Numbered from the stretch's first letter, positions 7,488 to 16,089 are shown. The stretch: DNA of 64,000 nt from Roseovarius arcticus (GCF_006125015.1 NZ_SZZN01000001.1:3658001-3722000); one strand, 5' to 3'. Program-made: numbers and translations. The notes: generated from the letters alone by a model not told the origin.

Positions 7488-8924
7488 ATGCTTCGCCTCA
7501 TCAAACGACTTATCCTTATGTTTGCCCTAGTCGCCAGCCCGTGCAGCGTTGGGGCACAAGATTATTCCAAGCTGTTAGAAGATTTCGACGCTCATGCACT
7601 GACCCAAACGGACAAACGGTTCTTGCAAGCAGCTTTGGCGTTCGAAGGTTACTACTACGGCCTTCTAGATGGCGACTGGGGAGCGAAGAGCCGCGATGCA
7701 ATGAGCAGATACAGTCGGGTAAAGTTTAAAGGTGCGCCCGAAGACTGGCATATGGCAGTTTTAGCTCTTTCTCTTTTTGAACGGATAGACCGCGACGGAT
7801 GGAGGATGGATTACTTTGATGGCTTGGGCATGTCTTTTCTATTTCCCGTCGACAGCGCAATCGCGGACCCCCCGACCAAAGATTTCGTAAATTGGCGTCA
7901 TAGAAACAGTAGCCTGTCATACTCTCTGGGTATTCATGACAAAGTTACCACGCAAAATTTGCATGATTTCACTGTTCGCCAGCATGAGATTTCGGGAGGG
8001 CCCTATACGGTTAGGAAAACTAATTTCGCCGTCACATCCTCAACAAGTCGGGACGGCTCCTCGCTCTACACGAGGTCGAATTTCGTAAACGGACATTGGT
8101 CGACTGTGATGTTGTCTGCGAGTAACCACGATGGCTCTATTCTCGCTGCTGTCTCATCAAGCATCAGCGCGGGCAATGCACCTTCACTTATGGTTTCCGA
8201 GAATGGGCGCTTAGAAGCTGCAATTTTGCAAATGATTGCCTTTATCGACGAAGATCGAGAAAAAACAGAAGAAGGCAACAGTCTCGCTAATTCAAATCAA
8301 CAGGATGCCCCATCTGGTGGGTCAGGTTCAGGATTCTTTGTATCAAGTGGCGGATACGTTCTGACCAACGAGCATGTAGTCTCCGACTGTAGAAAAATCG
8401 AAGTGAACGGCGAAGTTGCTGAGCTAGTTGAAGTTTCCGAAGTATTTGACCTTGCAATTCTTAAAACAACGCTTGGCCCCCACGATGTTGTTGCCGAGTT
8501 TTCTGTAAGGCCTGCCAAACTGAATTCTGACGTTACGGTTATGGGTTATCCTTACGCCGGTCTTCTTAGCGGATTGAATGTGACCCGTGGCTCAGTGTCA
8601 GCCTTGAAAGGCTTGCGCGGCGAACTCACTCAAATGCAAATCTCAGCGCCAGTGCAGGCTGGGAACTCCGGTGGGCCAGTATTGGCTACCAACGGCGAAG
8701 TCGTCGGCGTGGTCGTGTCCAAACTGGACGCCAAGTTGATTTCAGACGCAATTGGAGATGTGCCGCAGAACGTGAACTTCGCCATTCGTGGGGAAATAGC
8801 CAAACTATTCTTGTCTCAGAACGGGGTTGATCCGACTCTTGGTGCTTCAAGTCAACACTTACTGCCAGAGCAGCTTGCTGAAAAGGCTAGTTTTTTCACT
8901 GCCTTTATAGAATGCAAACGATAA
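7488..8924 (+). CDS. Secreted trypsin-like serine protease with PG-binding-like domain
   Basis: 478 residues from the ATG giving a clear signal peptide (LIKRLILMFALVASPCSVGAQ). After it comes a peptidoglycan-binding-like fold (LTQTDKRFLQAALAFEGYY, LLDGDWGAKSRDAM). A middle region of unknown fold covers about residues 80-280. The C-terminal S1C/trypsin-like domain has the full triad: His in LTNEHVVSDC, Asp in FDLAILKT and Ser in GNSGGPV, with VMGYP before it. It should be an exported, cell-wall-associated protease. An upstream in-frame extension to 7305 lies in the duplicated segment and lacks a signal sequence. AT-richer than the island backbone and flanked by a duplicated backbone segment, it is cargo. 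Confidence 0.85.
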   Translation: MLRLIKRLILMFALVASPCSVGAQDYSKLLEDFDAHALTQTDKRFLQAALAFEGYYYGLLDGDWGAKSRDAMSRYSRVKFKGAPEDWHMAVLALSLFERIDRDGWRMDYFDGLGMSFLFPVDSAIADPPTKDFVNWRHRNSSLSYSLGIHDKVTTQNLHDFTVRQHEISGGPYTVRKTNFAVTSSTSRDGSSLYTRSNFVNGHWSTVMLSASNHDGSILAAVSSSISAGNAPSLMVSENGRLEAAILQMIAFIDEDREKTEEGNSLANSNQQDAPSGGSGSGFFVSSGGYVLTNEHVVSDCRKIEVNGEVAELVEVSEVFDLAILKTTLGPHDVVAEFSVRPAKLNSDVTVMGYPYAGLLSGLNVTRGSVSALKGLRGELTQMQISAPVQAGNSGGPVLATNGEVVGVVVSKLDAKLISDAIGDVPQNVNFAIRGEIAKLFLSQNGVDPTLGASSQHLLPEQLAEKASFFTAFIECKR

Positions 8925-9022
8925 GGTGCCTCCATCCTTTTGGACAAAATGAACCAGAAGCGATGGGTGGAATTGGCAGCAGCACAGAATGGATGGCCCG
9001 TGGTTCAGGGAACTGGAGGGGC

Positions 9023-9202
9023 GCGGTTTTTCTTCCTGACTCAAGGCCCGCATCTGGGGCCGTCCAGGATCGGGCGCGCATCAAGCTGGGGTTTGGTCGA
9101 GGAAGCCACGCCAGACGGTTGGCCCGCGCGAAAGACCTTCATGAATTGCAGAACCCCCGCACAAAAACTGTGCATGCCCGTCACAAAAAGCAGGACACTT
9201 GA
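9023..9202 (+). pseudogene. Duplicated 3' end of the winged-helix gene
   Basis: Homologous to the end of the gene at 6905-7363: FLTQGPHLGPSRIGRASSWG, then EEATPDGWPARKTFM, then in a shifted frame NPRTKTVHARHKKQDT and a stop. No start or HTH core is present. It is the leftover or displaced C-terminal end after insertion or duplication around the protease gene. Confidence 0.7.
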
Positions 9203-9414
9203 TGAGGTTTATTATGGTCGAGGGCGTGAACCGTCCTGTTTTTTGTGCCGCTAAACCCGGGAATCGGCACTGGGGCGTCACAATAACCCGGACATATATA
9301 CATCTAGCCATAGGTAGGGCGATTGGTAGACGCTGTTCAGGGGATCTACCAGCCAGTCAGTCAATGCGCTTATCTGAAGGTCAGGACCGCTTGAAGCACT
9401 GACAAATTGCGGAT
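9203..9414. other. Intergenic remnant between repeat B and SRAP gene
   Basis: Contains the second TACATCTAGCCATAGG block (about 9298-9313) matching the one at 7331-7350, and no convincing gene. It is the right edge of the protease cargo region. Confidence 0.5.
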
Positions 9415-10074
9415 CTATCTCGGATCGGCTCTTTGACCGCGCGCAACTATCGATAGGCTTCCATGCGGCAATGGGACTTGTAGGCTCAATGCCGCCTCTG
9501 TCGGCTCAGTCAGCCATGCATCCACCTGAGCCGCAGTGGTCAAAATGACTGGCATCGCCTTGGGGTGAATCGGCTTCACTATCTCATTCGCATCTGTGGT
9601 CAGAAATCCAAACAGGTTGTTAGTGGTTTCGCCTTCGGCAAGTTTGCGTACTGACGTCCATTCGGTCCAGATCCCCGCGAAAAATGCCAGCGGGCGCGTC
9701 TCATTCAAGGCAAACCAAACTGGCTCTTTGTTCTTGCCGGGGCGGGTATCGTATTCGCAAAAGCTCGTGACCGGCACAACGCATCGGTTTTCTGGACCCA
9801 GCCACCGCCGCCAATGGGGCGACTTGGTGTTGCGAACATTGGTTACGCCCGTATCAGTCTTACGATTTTTCAACGCGAATGCGGGCGATGGCATACCCCA
9901 CCGCATGATGGTTAATTCCCGACCGCCTTCAATGCTGCGCACCACGGGCGCAAACTGGTCAGGGAATATGCTGGGGGATGGCTCTAGGTTGCCGACCGCA
10001 TCTGCCACGGTCATAGCCCGCGCCACATCGACTATCGCTTGGCGGTTAGAGGTCATGCTGTAGAGGTTACACAT
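9415..10074 (-). CDS. yedK: SRAP-domain (HMCES/YedK) abasic-site protein
   Basis: 219 residues. SRAP proteins crosslink to abasic sites in single-stranded DNA through Cys2 and protect them during replication. The start I choose (MCNLYSMTSNRQA) places Cys directly after Met, as required; a TTG two codons upstream would not. Conserved parts seen are PVVRSIEGGRELTIMRWGMP, NVRNTKSPHWR, RCVVPVTSFCEYD (the active-site Glu region), FFAGIWTEW, FGFLTTDAN and HPKAMPVIL (His). It is divergent from the zinc-ribbon gene, and a perfect SOS box lies in the intergenic gap. Mobile elements often carry SRAP proteins to cope with damage during replication. Confidence 0.92.
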   Translation of the reverse strand: MCNLYSMTSNRQAIVDVARAMTVADAVGNLEPSPSIFPDQFAPVVRSIEGGRELTIMRWGMPSPAFALKNRKTDTGVTNVRNTKSPHWRRWLGPENRCVVPVTSFCEYDTRPGKNKEPVWFALNETRPLAFFAGIWTEWTSVRKLAEGETTNNLFGFLTTDANEIVKPIHPKAMPVILTTAAQVDAWLTEPTEAALSLQVPLPHGSLSIVARGQRADPR

Positions 10075-10121
10075 GAACAAACGCTAGAGCCGAAATCGTG
10101 CTTGGACAAGCACTCCAGTGT

Positions 10122-10136
10122 GTTCTATTTTTGTTC
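10122..10136. promoter_or_regulatory. LexA (SOS) box GTTC-N7-GTTC
   Basis: The sequence GTTC-TATTTTT-GTTC is a perfect match to the alphaproteobacterial LexA operator. It lies 48 bp upstream of the SRAP start and just before the zinc-ribbon start, so it could control both divergent genes. A 7-bp inverted repeat (GTGCTTG-GA-CAAGCAC, 10098-10113) lies next to it. Confidence 0.7.
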
Positions 10137-10141
10137 TCATA

Positions 10142-10462
10142 ATGCCAGCATCGATTCTTCCCATACGCGCCCACCCGGCGAAGCCTTTTCGCACCATCGC
10201 GGATGCCGCCCGATCGCATCAGTTGCTGACCCTGCGCTGCAACGTTTGTCGGCGGCGCATGTCGTATCTCGCCAGTGACCTTGTGCAGGTGATCGATCCG
10301 CATTGGCCTGTCCACCTCCCGCCATTCGGCTGTGGCAGATGCGGCAAAGATTACATCAACGTCACATGCTGGTCGCCAAAGTCTGAGGACTTAGGAAAGG
10401 TCGCGGTTAGACGTCCTTATAAGCTCATCCAGACGTGGCGGACGGTTATGTTGGGAGACTGA
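10142..10462 (+). CDS. Zinc-ribbon island protein
   Basis: 106 residues from the ATG at 10142. Two CxxC pairs, CNVCRRR and CGRCGKD, about 35 residues apart, form a likely zinc ribbon. The N-terminal HPAKPFRTIADAA is basic. No enzyme motif is seen. Its start overlaps the SOS-box region shared with the SRAP gene, and such small zinc proteins commonly accompany SRAP genes in Rhodobacteraceae islands. Function unknown. Confidence 0.65.
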   Translation: MPASILPIRAHPAKPFRTIADAARSHQLLTLRCNVCRRRMSYLASDLVQVIDPHWPVHLPPFGCGRCGKDYINVTCWSPKSEDLGKVAVRRPYKLIQTWRTVMLGD

Positions 10463-10653
10463 AGCTAGACCAGCGCAGCCATGGATAGGGGTGGCGGGCG
10501 AACGTGGCGAGAGGGTTGACGGCTAAAAAGGAAATCGGTTCAGTGGCCAATCTGGTGCTCATATTCGACATTTACGATCAAGATATTCCACAATCATTTC
10601 AACCACAGATGATAAACTTTCCTAATGATTTCGGAAAAAACAGGAGGCCACAC

Positions 10654-11310
10654 ATGGGTGGATACGGCTCAGGACGACTTAGCTATCGACAAAAGGCAGA
10701 GGACTGTCGCTCACTGGACGTTAACCGCTTTCACCGTGACGGTTGTCTACGTCCCGGCAGACAGGGCAATTGGGTTTGGTCCCGCGATGGCGAGGAAGTC
10801 GGGCGAATAGGATACAAGGCAAAGGGCGGACGACTGGTCCTAGACTACCGTGTGCGCCAGTATGGCGGCGACTGGGAGCCTATAACCGAAACCATCCGCA
10901 TCACATACGCAGATTGCAACTATGGCAATGTACGTCCCTATTTTATGTGCCCGGGTGTGGTGAATGGTCGGCATTGCGGTCGGCGCGTCGGCAAGCTGTT
11001 TTCAGGCGGTCGCTATTTCCTATGCCGTCACTGCTACAACGTCAGCTATTCTAGTCAGTCAGAGGCGCGCTATGACCGCGCTCTGAGACGCGCGAACAAA
11101 ACTCGCATGGCGCTGGGTGGCGAACCTGGCACAGCAAGCTGGATTGCGCCAAAGCCAAAAGGGATGTGGCAACGGACCTATGAACGCCGCTGCGAGCAGA
11201 TTGAGAGCGACGAAAGCGAAGCGGACCACCTTTTTTTCAGCAGGTTTGAAGGACTTCTCAACGCGGACGAGCTCGAGATTTATAGCATGGCGAGCGCACT
11301 CAGATCCTAG
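10654..11310 (+). CDS. MGGYGSGR-type zinc-binding protein of mobile elements
   Basis: 218 residues, started at the ATG behind AGGAGG (10642-10647). It belongs to a widespread uncharacterised family found on phages and islands with the hallmark start MGG-GSGR and the motif LDVNRFHRDGCLRPGRQGNW. A central zinc site is formed by C-PG-C type Cys (YFMCPGVV, HCGRRVGKLF) and FLCRHCYNVSYSSQ. The C-terminal KPKGMWQRTYER box is also typical. The architecture suggests nucleic-acid binding; the biochemical role is unknown. The 150 bases upstream are AT-rich and likely hold its promoter. Confidence 0.8.
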   Translation: MGGYGSGRLSYRQKAEDCRSLDVNRFHRDGCLRPGRQGNWVWSRDGEEVGRIGYKAKGGRLVLDYRVRQYGGDWEPITETIRITYADCNYGNVRPYFMCPGVVNGRHCGRRVGKLFSGGRYFLCRHCYNVSYSSQSEARYDRALRRANKTRMALGGEPGTASWIAPKPKGMWQRTYERRCEQIESDESEADHLFFSRFEGLLNADELEIYSMASALRS

Positions 11311-11435
11311 TCCACGTCATGGACAGGTTTACAGCTTTATGTAGCTTCTCAAAATCTTCCTGAGTTTGACTTGGAAAAGACGAACTCGGCACTTAGCCCG
11401 AGAACGTCGAAACTAGGAAAGATGAAGATATACCT

Positions 11436-11777
11436 ATGAAGAAACTTTATTCAAACGCAGCACTTGTTCTGATGACCGCTCTTGCTGCTGGCTGTGCGAA
11501 GCCGCCCGGCAGCATTCCTCCTGTTGCCGTTTCGACGCAGAACTACGAGAGACACTCGTGTTCAAAGCTTGCCGCAGAAATTAATGTCAACTCGAGTGAA
11601 CTGTCCGACGCTGAGCGTAGACAAAAAAACGCAGTTGCAGGTGACGCTGTCGGTGTGTTCCTTGTTCTTATTCCGCCAAGCGCGTTTACAGGCGATGCTT
11701 CGGCAGACGTGGCATTGAACAAAGGTGAGGATATCGCAATGCGTCAAGCTTTCGCATCACGCTGTGTGAGCGGTTAA
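11436..11777 (+). CDS. Small lipoprotein
   Basis: 113 residues with a lipoprotein signal peptide and lipobox LAAGC (mature Cys at about residue 20). The rest is a short helical region (SCSKLAAEINVNSSELSDAE) and a hydrophobic, glycine-containing segment (VGVFLVLIPPSAF). It resembles small envelope lipoproteins of proteobacteria with a glycine-zipper-like tail. Composition is unlike the core genome. It neighbours the secreted nuclease; an envelope role is likely, the specific function unknown. Confidence 0.7.
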   Translation: MKKLYSNAALVLMTALAAGCAKPPGSIPPVAVSTQNYERHSCSKLAAEINVNSSELSDAERRQKNAVAGDAVGVFLVLIPPSAFTGDASADVALNKGEDIAMRQAFASRCVSG

Positions 11778-11977
11778 GGCAACTATGCGCCCGAATTTCA
11801 AAGCAGTGCTTTGAGAGCCATTTAAGGCATGACCGGGGTCGGCTACGGCGTTGAGGCCGACGACCTCGGTTTAACAGGCTGTGAGATTGTTAGTTTGCGA
11901 GACCCGCATAGTCGAAGCCGGTCTGGCCTAAAACTGGCTGCGAGTAAGAGTTAGTCACAATGGAGCAAAGCTGACAC

Positions 11978-12403
11978 ATGAAGCTGAAAGCCATCATCAC
12001 TGCAACCACAGTCGCCATTTTCTTCATGGGAACAATGGTCAGCGCAAACGAGGTCAAAGGTAAAGTTACCCATGTCAGGGATGCAGACACGATTGAAGTC
12101 CGTGGCGTTCCAATTCGCTTTGACGGTGTAGATGCTCCTGACAAAGGCCAAGCGGGTTTCAACGAAGGCAAGGATTGGATGAAGCGCAACTATGCTAACC
12201 GGATGGTCCGCTGTGTCTTGACCGGTGCAAAAACGTATGACCGTTACGTTGGAACTTGCTTTGGCAGCAAAGGCGAAAATATCAGTGCTGCGGTTATAAG
12301 CGCTGGCTGGGCCAGAGATTGTCCAAGGTATTCGAGCGGTAAGTATCGCAAATACGAAACAGCAAGGTCGCGTTCCGTTGCCATGAAAGACTATTGCAGG
12401 TGA
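11978..12403 (+). CDS. Secreted SNase-like thermonuclease
   Basis: 141 residues with a signal peptide (ITATTVAIFFMGTMVSA) and an OB-fold staphylococcal-nuclease domain: GKVTHVRDADTIEVRGVPIR, FDGVDAPD, TYDRYVGTC. The Arg in PIRF and the Arg in YDRYVG correspond to the two catalytic arginines. The catalytic Glu of the usual D-T/A-P-E box is an Asp here, which may lower activity. Extra Cys residues suggest disulfides after export. It sits close to attR as island cargo. Confidence 0.85.
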   Translation: MKLKAIITATTVAIFFMGTMVSANEVKGKVTHVRDADTIEVRGVPIRFDGVDAPDKGQAGFNEGKDWMKRNYANRMVRCVLTGAKTYDRYVGTCFGSKGENISAAVISAGWARDCPRYSSGKYRKYETARSRSVAMKDYCR

Positions 12404-12589
12404 AGACTTGTAAGGTCTTATCTTTGACGGATCTAGCGGCGGCGAACCCAAGCACATGCACTACGCGACCAAGCAGAGACTAGTTGCTGAATATGAAAAA
12501 AGCGAGGTTGAGGTGTCGAGCACTTTGCTGAATTGGTTGCTATCGTATGAGGATCGAACTGAAAGATAGAACCAGTGACCGCCGTGAGC

Positions 12590-12613
12590 GAGGGGGATTC
12601 GCAGGGGGACTAG
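12590..12613. promoter_or_regulatory. Paired AGGGGGA motifs near attR, putative arm site
   Basis: GAGGGGGATT-CGC-AGGGGGA-CTAG repeats the block at 3981-4003 in the same orientation and spacing. It lies 52 bp from the attR core. Two such blocks, one near each end, fit integrase arm-type binding sites. Confidence 0.45.
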
Positions 12614-12665
12614 ATAGTAAGGTTATCGCTTATCTATTTGATAAATATAGCGAATATTGTCTTAA

Positions 12666-12682
12666 ATGGTGCCCCCACACGG
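12666..12682. repeat. attR, 17-bp att core within tRNA-Thr
   Basis: Exact match to 3847-3863. It coincides with the T-arm and acceptor 3' side plus CCA of the tRNA-Thr gene, so integration regenerated a complete tRNA. Confidence 0.9.
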
Positions 12683-12742
12683 ACTCGAACCGCGGACCTA
12701 CTGATTACAAATCAGTTGCTCTACCAGCTGAGCTATAGGGGC
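12667..12742 (-). tRNA. tRNA-Thr (anticodon TGT)
   Basis: 76 nt on the minus strand. The acceptor stem GCCCCTA pairs with TGGGGGC, followed by ACCA with CCA encoded. The D-loop has AGCTCAGCTGGTAGAG. The anticodon stem ACTGA/TCAGT carries loop TTTGTAA with anticodon TGT, and the T-loop is GGTTCGAGTCC. It is the integration target of the adjacent island. Confidence 0.97.
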
Positions 12743-12798
12743 GCCGACGCGGCATTTAGCAGGGTGCCGCGGTGTTGGCAAGCGTGTCCGGCGACGTA

Positions 12799-13674
12799 TC
12801 AGGGTGATAGTAGCGTGATGCCGGGGATGCGTCCGATATTGTACAGGTCGTCGTCATATAGATCGCTCAACTCGTCGACGGTTTCGTCTGTCCAACCGGG
12901 TAGGTCAAGTTCTTCTTCGATGGCATCCTCGTTGGCGAACTTGTCGAGAAAGGCCGAGATCACGCGACGTTTTTGCATCTCGGTCATGCCGGGATGCTTC
13001 TCAAGATAGCTGTCAAAGCGGGACATGCCTACGGGCGTCATGATCTCGCGCAGCAGCGCATGTTCGCCGGCCAGCGGGACGCCCGGTTCAACTCCTGCCA
13101 TCTCGCGCAGAATCTGGCCCCAGATCAGCGGCGTATCTTCGTTGCACCAAACGGTGATCGGTATATCGGGGATCGAGCTACGTACGTGCCGGATCATATC
13201 AGACCAGCGCATTTCGCGCGGATCCGTGCCGCCCAGATAGGCCGCCAGACTGTCGTATTTCGTTTGCGCCATAATCGCGGGCAGGAACGTAGCGGGACTG
13301 CAGATGGCAAAGAACATCTCAATCTCGTCATGTGCGAAAATATCCCGGAATATCTGGGTGCGGCCTGCGGCGGCAGTATAGAACTTGCCGCCCGATGCCG
13401 CCATCTTTGGCGTGCCAAAGAAGCCGGGGTTTGACAGGATCAGCCTGTCCGGCGTGCCATCAAAGCCCAGCGCATCCATCAGGACATCGCGCGTGTCGTC
13501 TGCGACGCCAGTATTTGCGGCGGCGTGCAGGACGTCGCGCATCAATCGGCGATATTCCTTGGGATAAGGCACTTGGGTCCCGCGTTCGGCCAGCATGTCC
13601 CGATTGGCCGTCAGGCATCTCAGCAGGCGGTCCTCGTCGGTAATGTGGGCGCCTGCGTGAAGAACGAGCTGCAT
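12799..13674 (-). CDS. Conserved roseobacter protein, sulfotransferase-like
   Basis: 291 residues. The N-terminal MQLVLHAGAHITDEDRLLRCL resembles the beginning of P-loop sulfotransferase-like proteins (LHAGAHKT type), with LSNPGFFGTPKM and FFAICSPATFLPA as further strands. The PAPS-binding motifs are not convincing, so the enzyme activity is uncertain. It is divergent from uvrB and cytosolic, without a signal peptide. Such proteins are common but uncharacterised in Rhodobacterales. Confidence 0.65.
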   Translation of the reverse strand: MQLVLHAGAHITDEDRLLRCLTANRDMLAERGTQVPYPKEYRRLMRDVLHAAANTGVADDTRDVLMDALGFDGTPDRLILSNPGFFGTPKMAASGGKFYTAAAGRTQIFRDIFAHDEIEMFFAICSPATFLPAIMAQTKYDSLAAYLGGTDPREMRWSDMIRHVRSSIPDIPITVWCNEDTPLIWGQILREMAGVEPGVPLAGEHALLREIMTPVGMSRFDSYLEKHPGMTEMQKRRVISAFLDKFANEDAIEEELDLPGWTDETVDELSDLYDDDLYNIGRIPGITLLSP

Positions 13675-13828
13675 GAGCGGTATGTCTCGGTTTGGGTATC
13701 CTTGGTCTGTATATGGCGCATTGCAGGGCAGATAAACCGGTTTCGATGCGTGGCGCTGGGCTGCCTTGGGTTGAACGGCGCGGAAAAAACATCAAATGTG
13801 TGGCCAGCCCCCGAAGGATGCCCCCGCA

Positions 13829-16027
13829 ATGCCCTACGCCCATTCCGACAGCCAACCAGCCGTCCTGTCCAATCCTGCCCCCGACATACGCGAACGCCTT
13901 AAGCTGGAGGGTGGCAAGCGGTTCGAGATGGTTAGCGATTTTGAGCCTGCAGGGGACCAGCCGACGGCGATTGCCGAGATCTCTCAGGCGATCAAGGATG
14001 GCGACCGCGATCAGGTGCTGCTGGGCGCGACCGGGACGGGCAAGACGTATACGATGGCGATGGTGATTGAGGAAACGCAGCGCCCTGCGATTATTCTGGC
14101 CCCGAACAAGACACTGGCGGCCCAGCTATACGGCGAGTTCAAGGGGTTCTTTCCGAACAACGCGGTCGAGTATTTCGTCAGTTATTACGATTATTACCAG
14201 CCCGAGGCCTATGTCGCACGCAGCGATACCTTCATCGAGAAGGAGAGCCAAATCAACGAGCAGATTGACCGCATGCGCCACTCGGCCACGCGTGCCCTGC
14301 TTGAGCGAGACGATGTGATTATCGTCGCATCGGTCAGCTGCATCTACGGTATCGGTAGCGTCGAAACATATGGCGCGATGACCCAAGACCTGAAGGTCGG
14401 CTCTGATTACGACCAGCGCCAAGTGATGGCTGATCTGGTCGCGCAGCAGTACAAGCGCAATGACGCGGCATTCCAGCGCGGCAGTTTTAGGGTCCGTGGC
14501 GACAGCCTTGAGATTTTCCCGGCTCACCTTGAGGATCGCGCGTGGCGGCTGTCCTTCTTTGGTAATGAGCTGGAGGCGATCATCGAGTTTGATCCGCTGA
14601 CCGGCGAAAAGACCGGCAGTTTCGAGCAGATTCGCGTTTATGCCAACAGTCACTATGTGACACCGAAACCCACGATGAATCAGGCCATTATAGGGATCAA
14701 GAAGGAGCTGCGCATCCGGCTGGATCAATTGGTCGCCGAAGGCAAGCTATTAGAGGCGCAGCGGCTGGAGCAGCGCACGAAGTTCGATCTGGAAATGTTG
14801 GAGGCCACAGGCGTCTGCAACGGGATCGAGAACTATTCGCGCTACCTAACAGGCCGCGCCCCCGGTGAGCCGCCCCCCACGCTTTTTGAATTCATCCCCG
14901 ACAATGCCATCGTGTTCGCTGACGAATCTCACGTGTCAGTGCCGCAGATCGGCGCGATGTACAAAGGCGACTATCGCCGCAAATTCACGCTGGCCGAGCA
15001 TGGTTTTCGCCTGCCGTCCTGCATGGATAACAGGCCCCTCAAATTTGAGGAATGGGATGCGATGCGGCCCCAATCAGTGTTCGTATCTGCGACCCCCGCC
15101 AAGTGGGAGATTGAGCAGACAGGCGGCGTCTTTACCGAACAGGTGATCCGCCCCACCGGCCTTTTGGACCCGATGATTGAGGTGCGCCCCGTCGGCACGC
15201 AGGTTGACGATCTGCTGGACGAGGTGCGCCGCGTCACGGCCGCAGGCTACCGCACACTGGTGACGACCCTGACGAAACGCATGTCCGAGGACCTGACTGA
15301 ATACATGCACGAGCAAGGCATCAAGGTCCGCTACATGCACTCAGAGATCGACACGATCGAGCGGATCGAAATTTTGCGCGATCTGCGTCTGGGCGCGTTC
15401 GATGTGCTGATCGGGATCAACCTGCTGCGGGAGGGTTTGGATATTCCTGAATGTGGCCTCGTCGCGATCCTTGATGCAGACAAGGAAGGCTTTTTGAGAT
15501 CCGAAACTTCGCTGATTCAGACAATTGGCCGCGCGGCCCGAAACTCTGACGGTCGCGTCATCATGTATGCAGACCGCATAACGGGCAGTATGGAACGCGC
15601 GATAGGCGAGACGGATCGCCGCCGAGACAAGCAGATCGCCTATAACGAAAAGCACGGGATCACCCCAGCGACGGTCAAAAAGAACGTCGAGGACATCCTT
15701 GCGGGTCTCTACAAAGGCGACGTCGATATGGCCCGCGTCACAGCCAAGATTGACAAGCCGATGCATGGCGCCAATCTAGCGGCGCATCTGGACGGCTTGC
15801 GCGTCGACATGCGAAAGGCCGCCGAGAACCTCGAATTCGAAGAGGCCGCGCGCCTGCGCGACGAGGTAAAGCGTCTGGAGGCCGTCGATCTGGCTATCTC
15901 GGACGATCCAATGGCACATCAGTCGGCTGTAGAGGAGGCTGTGTCAGCCGGGTCCAAGATGCGCGGACGCTCCACAGCGGGCAAGCCGGGTCAGCGCGGT
16001 GGAAATGTCAAGCGGCGGAGGAAGTGA
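13829..16027 (+). CDS. uvrB: UvrABC system protein B
   Basis: 732 residues, slightly longer than usual because of a short N-terminal extension and basic C-terminal tail. UvrB verifies DNA damage in nucleotide excision repair and loads UvrC. Visible: Walker [12 protein letters not shown], the beta-hairpin region [11 protein letters not shown], helicase motifs with [30 protein letters not shown] and QTIGRAARN, and the C-terminal UVR motif [19 protein letters not shown]. The start is the ATG at 13829 with AAGGA upstream. Transcribed alone; I saw no GTTC-N7-GTTC box in its upstream gap. Confidence 0.98.
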   Translation: MPYAHSDSQPAVLSNPAPDIRERLKLEGGKRFEMVSDFEPAGDQPTAIAEISQAIKDGDRDQVLLGATGTGKTYTMAMVIEETQRPAIILAPNKTLAAQLYGEFKGFFPNNAVEYFVSYYDYYQPEAYVARSDTFIEKESQINEQIDRMRHSATRALLERDDVIIVASVSCIYGIGSVETYGAMTQDLKVGSDYDQRQVMADLVAQQYKRNDAAFQRGSFRVRGDSLEIFPAHLEDRAWRLSFFGNELEAIIEFDPLTGEKTGSFEQIRVYANSHYVTPKPTMNQAIIGIKKELRIRLDQLVAEGKLLEAQRLEQRTKFDLEMLEATGVCNGIENYSRYLTGRAPGEPPPTLFEFIPDNAIVFADESHVSVPQIGAMYKGDYRRKFTLAEHGFRLPSCMDNRPLKFEEWDAMRPQSVFVSATPAKWEIEQTGGVFTEQVIRPTGLLDPMIEVRPVGTQVDDLLDEVRRVTAAGYRTLVTTLTKRMSEDLTEYMHEQGIKVRYMHSEIDTIERIEILRDLRLGAFDVLIGINLLREGLDIPECGLVAILDADKEGFLRSETSLIQTIGRAARNSDGRVIMYADRITGSMERAIGETDRRRDKQIAYNEKHGITPATVKKNVEDILAGLYKGDVDMARVTAKIDKPMHGANLAAHLDGLRVDMRKAAENLEFEEAARLRDEVKRLEAVDLAISDDPMAHQSAVEEAVSAGSKMRGRSTAGKPGQRGGNVKRRRK

Positions 16028-16089
16028 GGAACCCTTAGGGCGATTGCTACGTTGCATGTCCAAGTTATTTAAAAAAGGGAATGCACGTC

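Larger units (their letters stand above)
3847..12682. mobile_element. Integrative genomic island in tRNA-Thr
   Basis: An 8.8-kb segment is bounded by direct copies of ATGGTGCCCCCACACGG, which is the 3' end of tRNA-Thr(TGT) including its encoded CCA. The right copy belongs to the intact tRNA at 12667-12742; the left copy is an orphan. A tyrosine integrase sits 144 bp inside the left copy. Backbone genes are integrase, AlpA-like regulator, small HTH/replication genes, SRAP protein, zinc-ribbon protein and a MGGYGSGR-type protein. Cargo differs in base composition: a unique ORF after the integrase, a protease, a lipoprotein and a nuclease. No structural phage or conjugation genes are present, so it is a small satellite-like element that would depend on others for transfer. 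Confidence 0.85.

Noticed and set aside
14126..14728. Minus-strand open frame inside uvrB
   Set aside because: Antisense to a strongly conserved gene; the sequence resembles no family.
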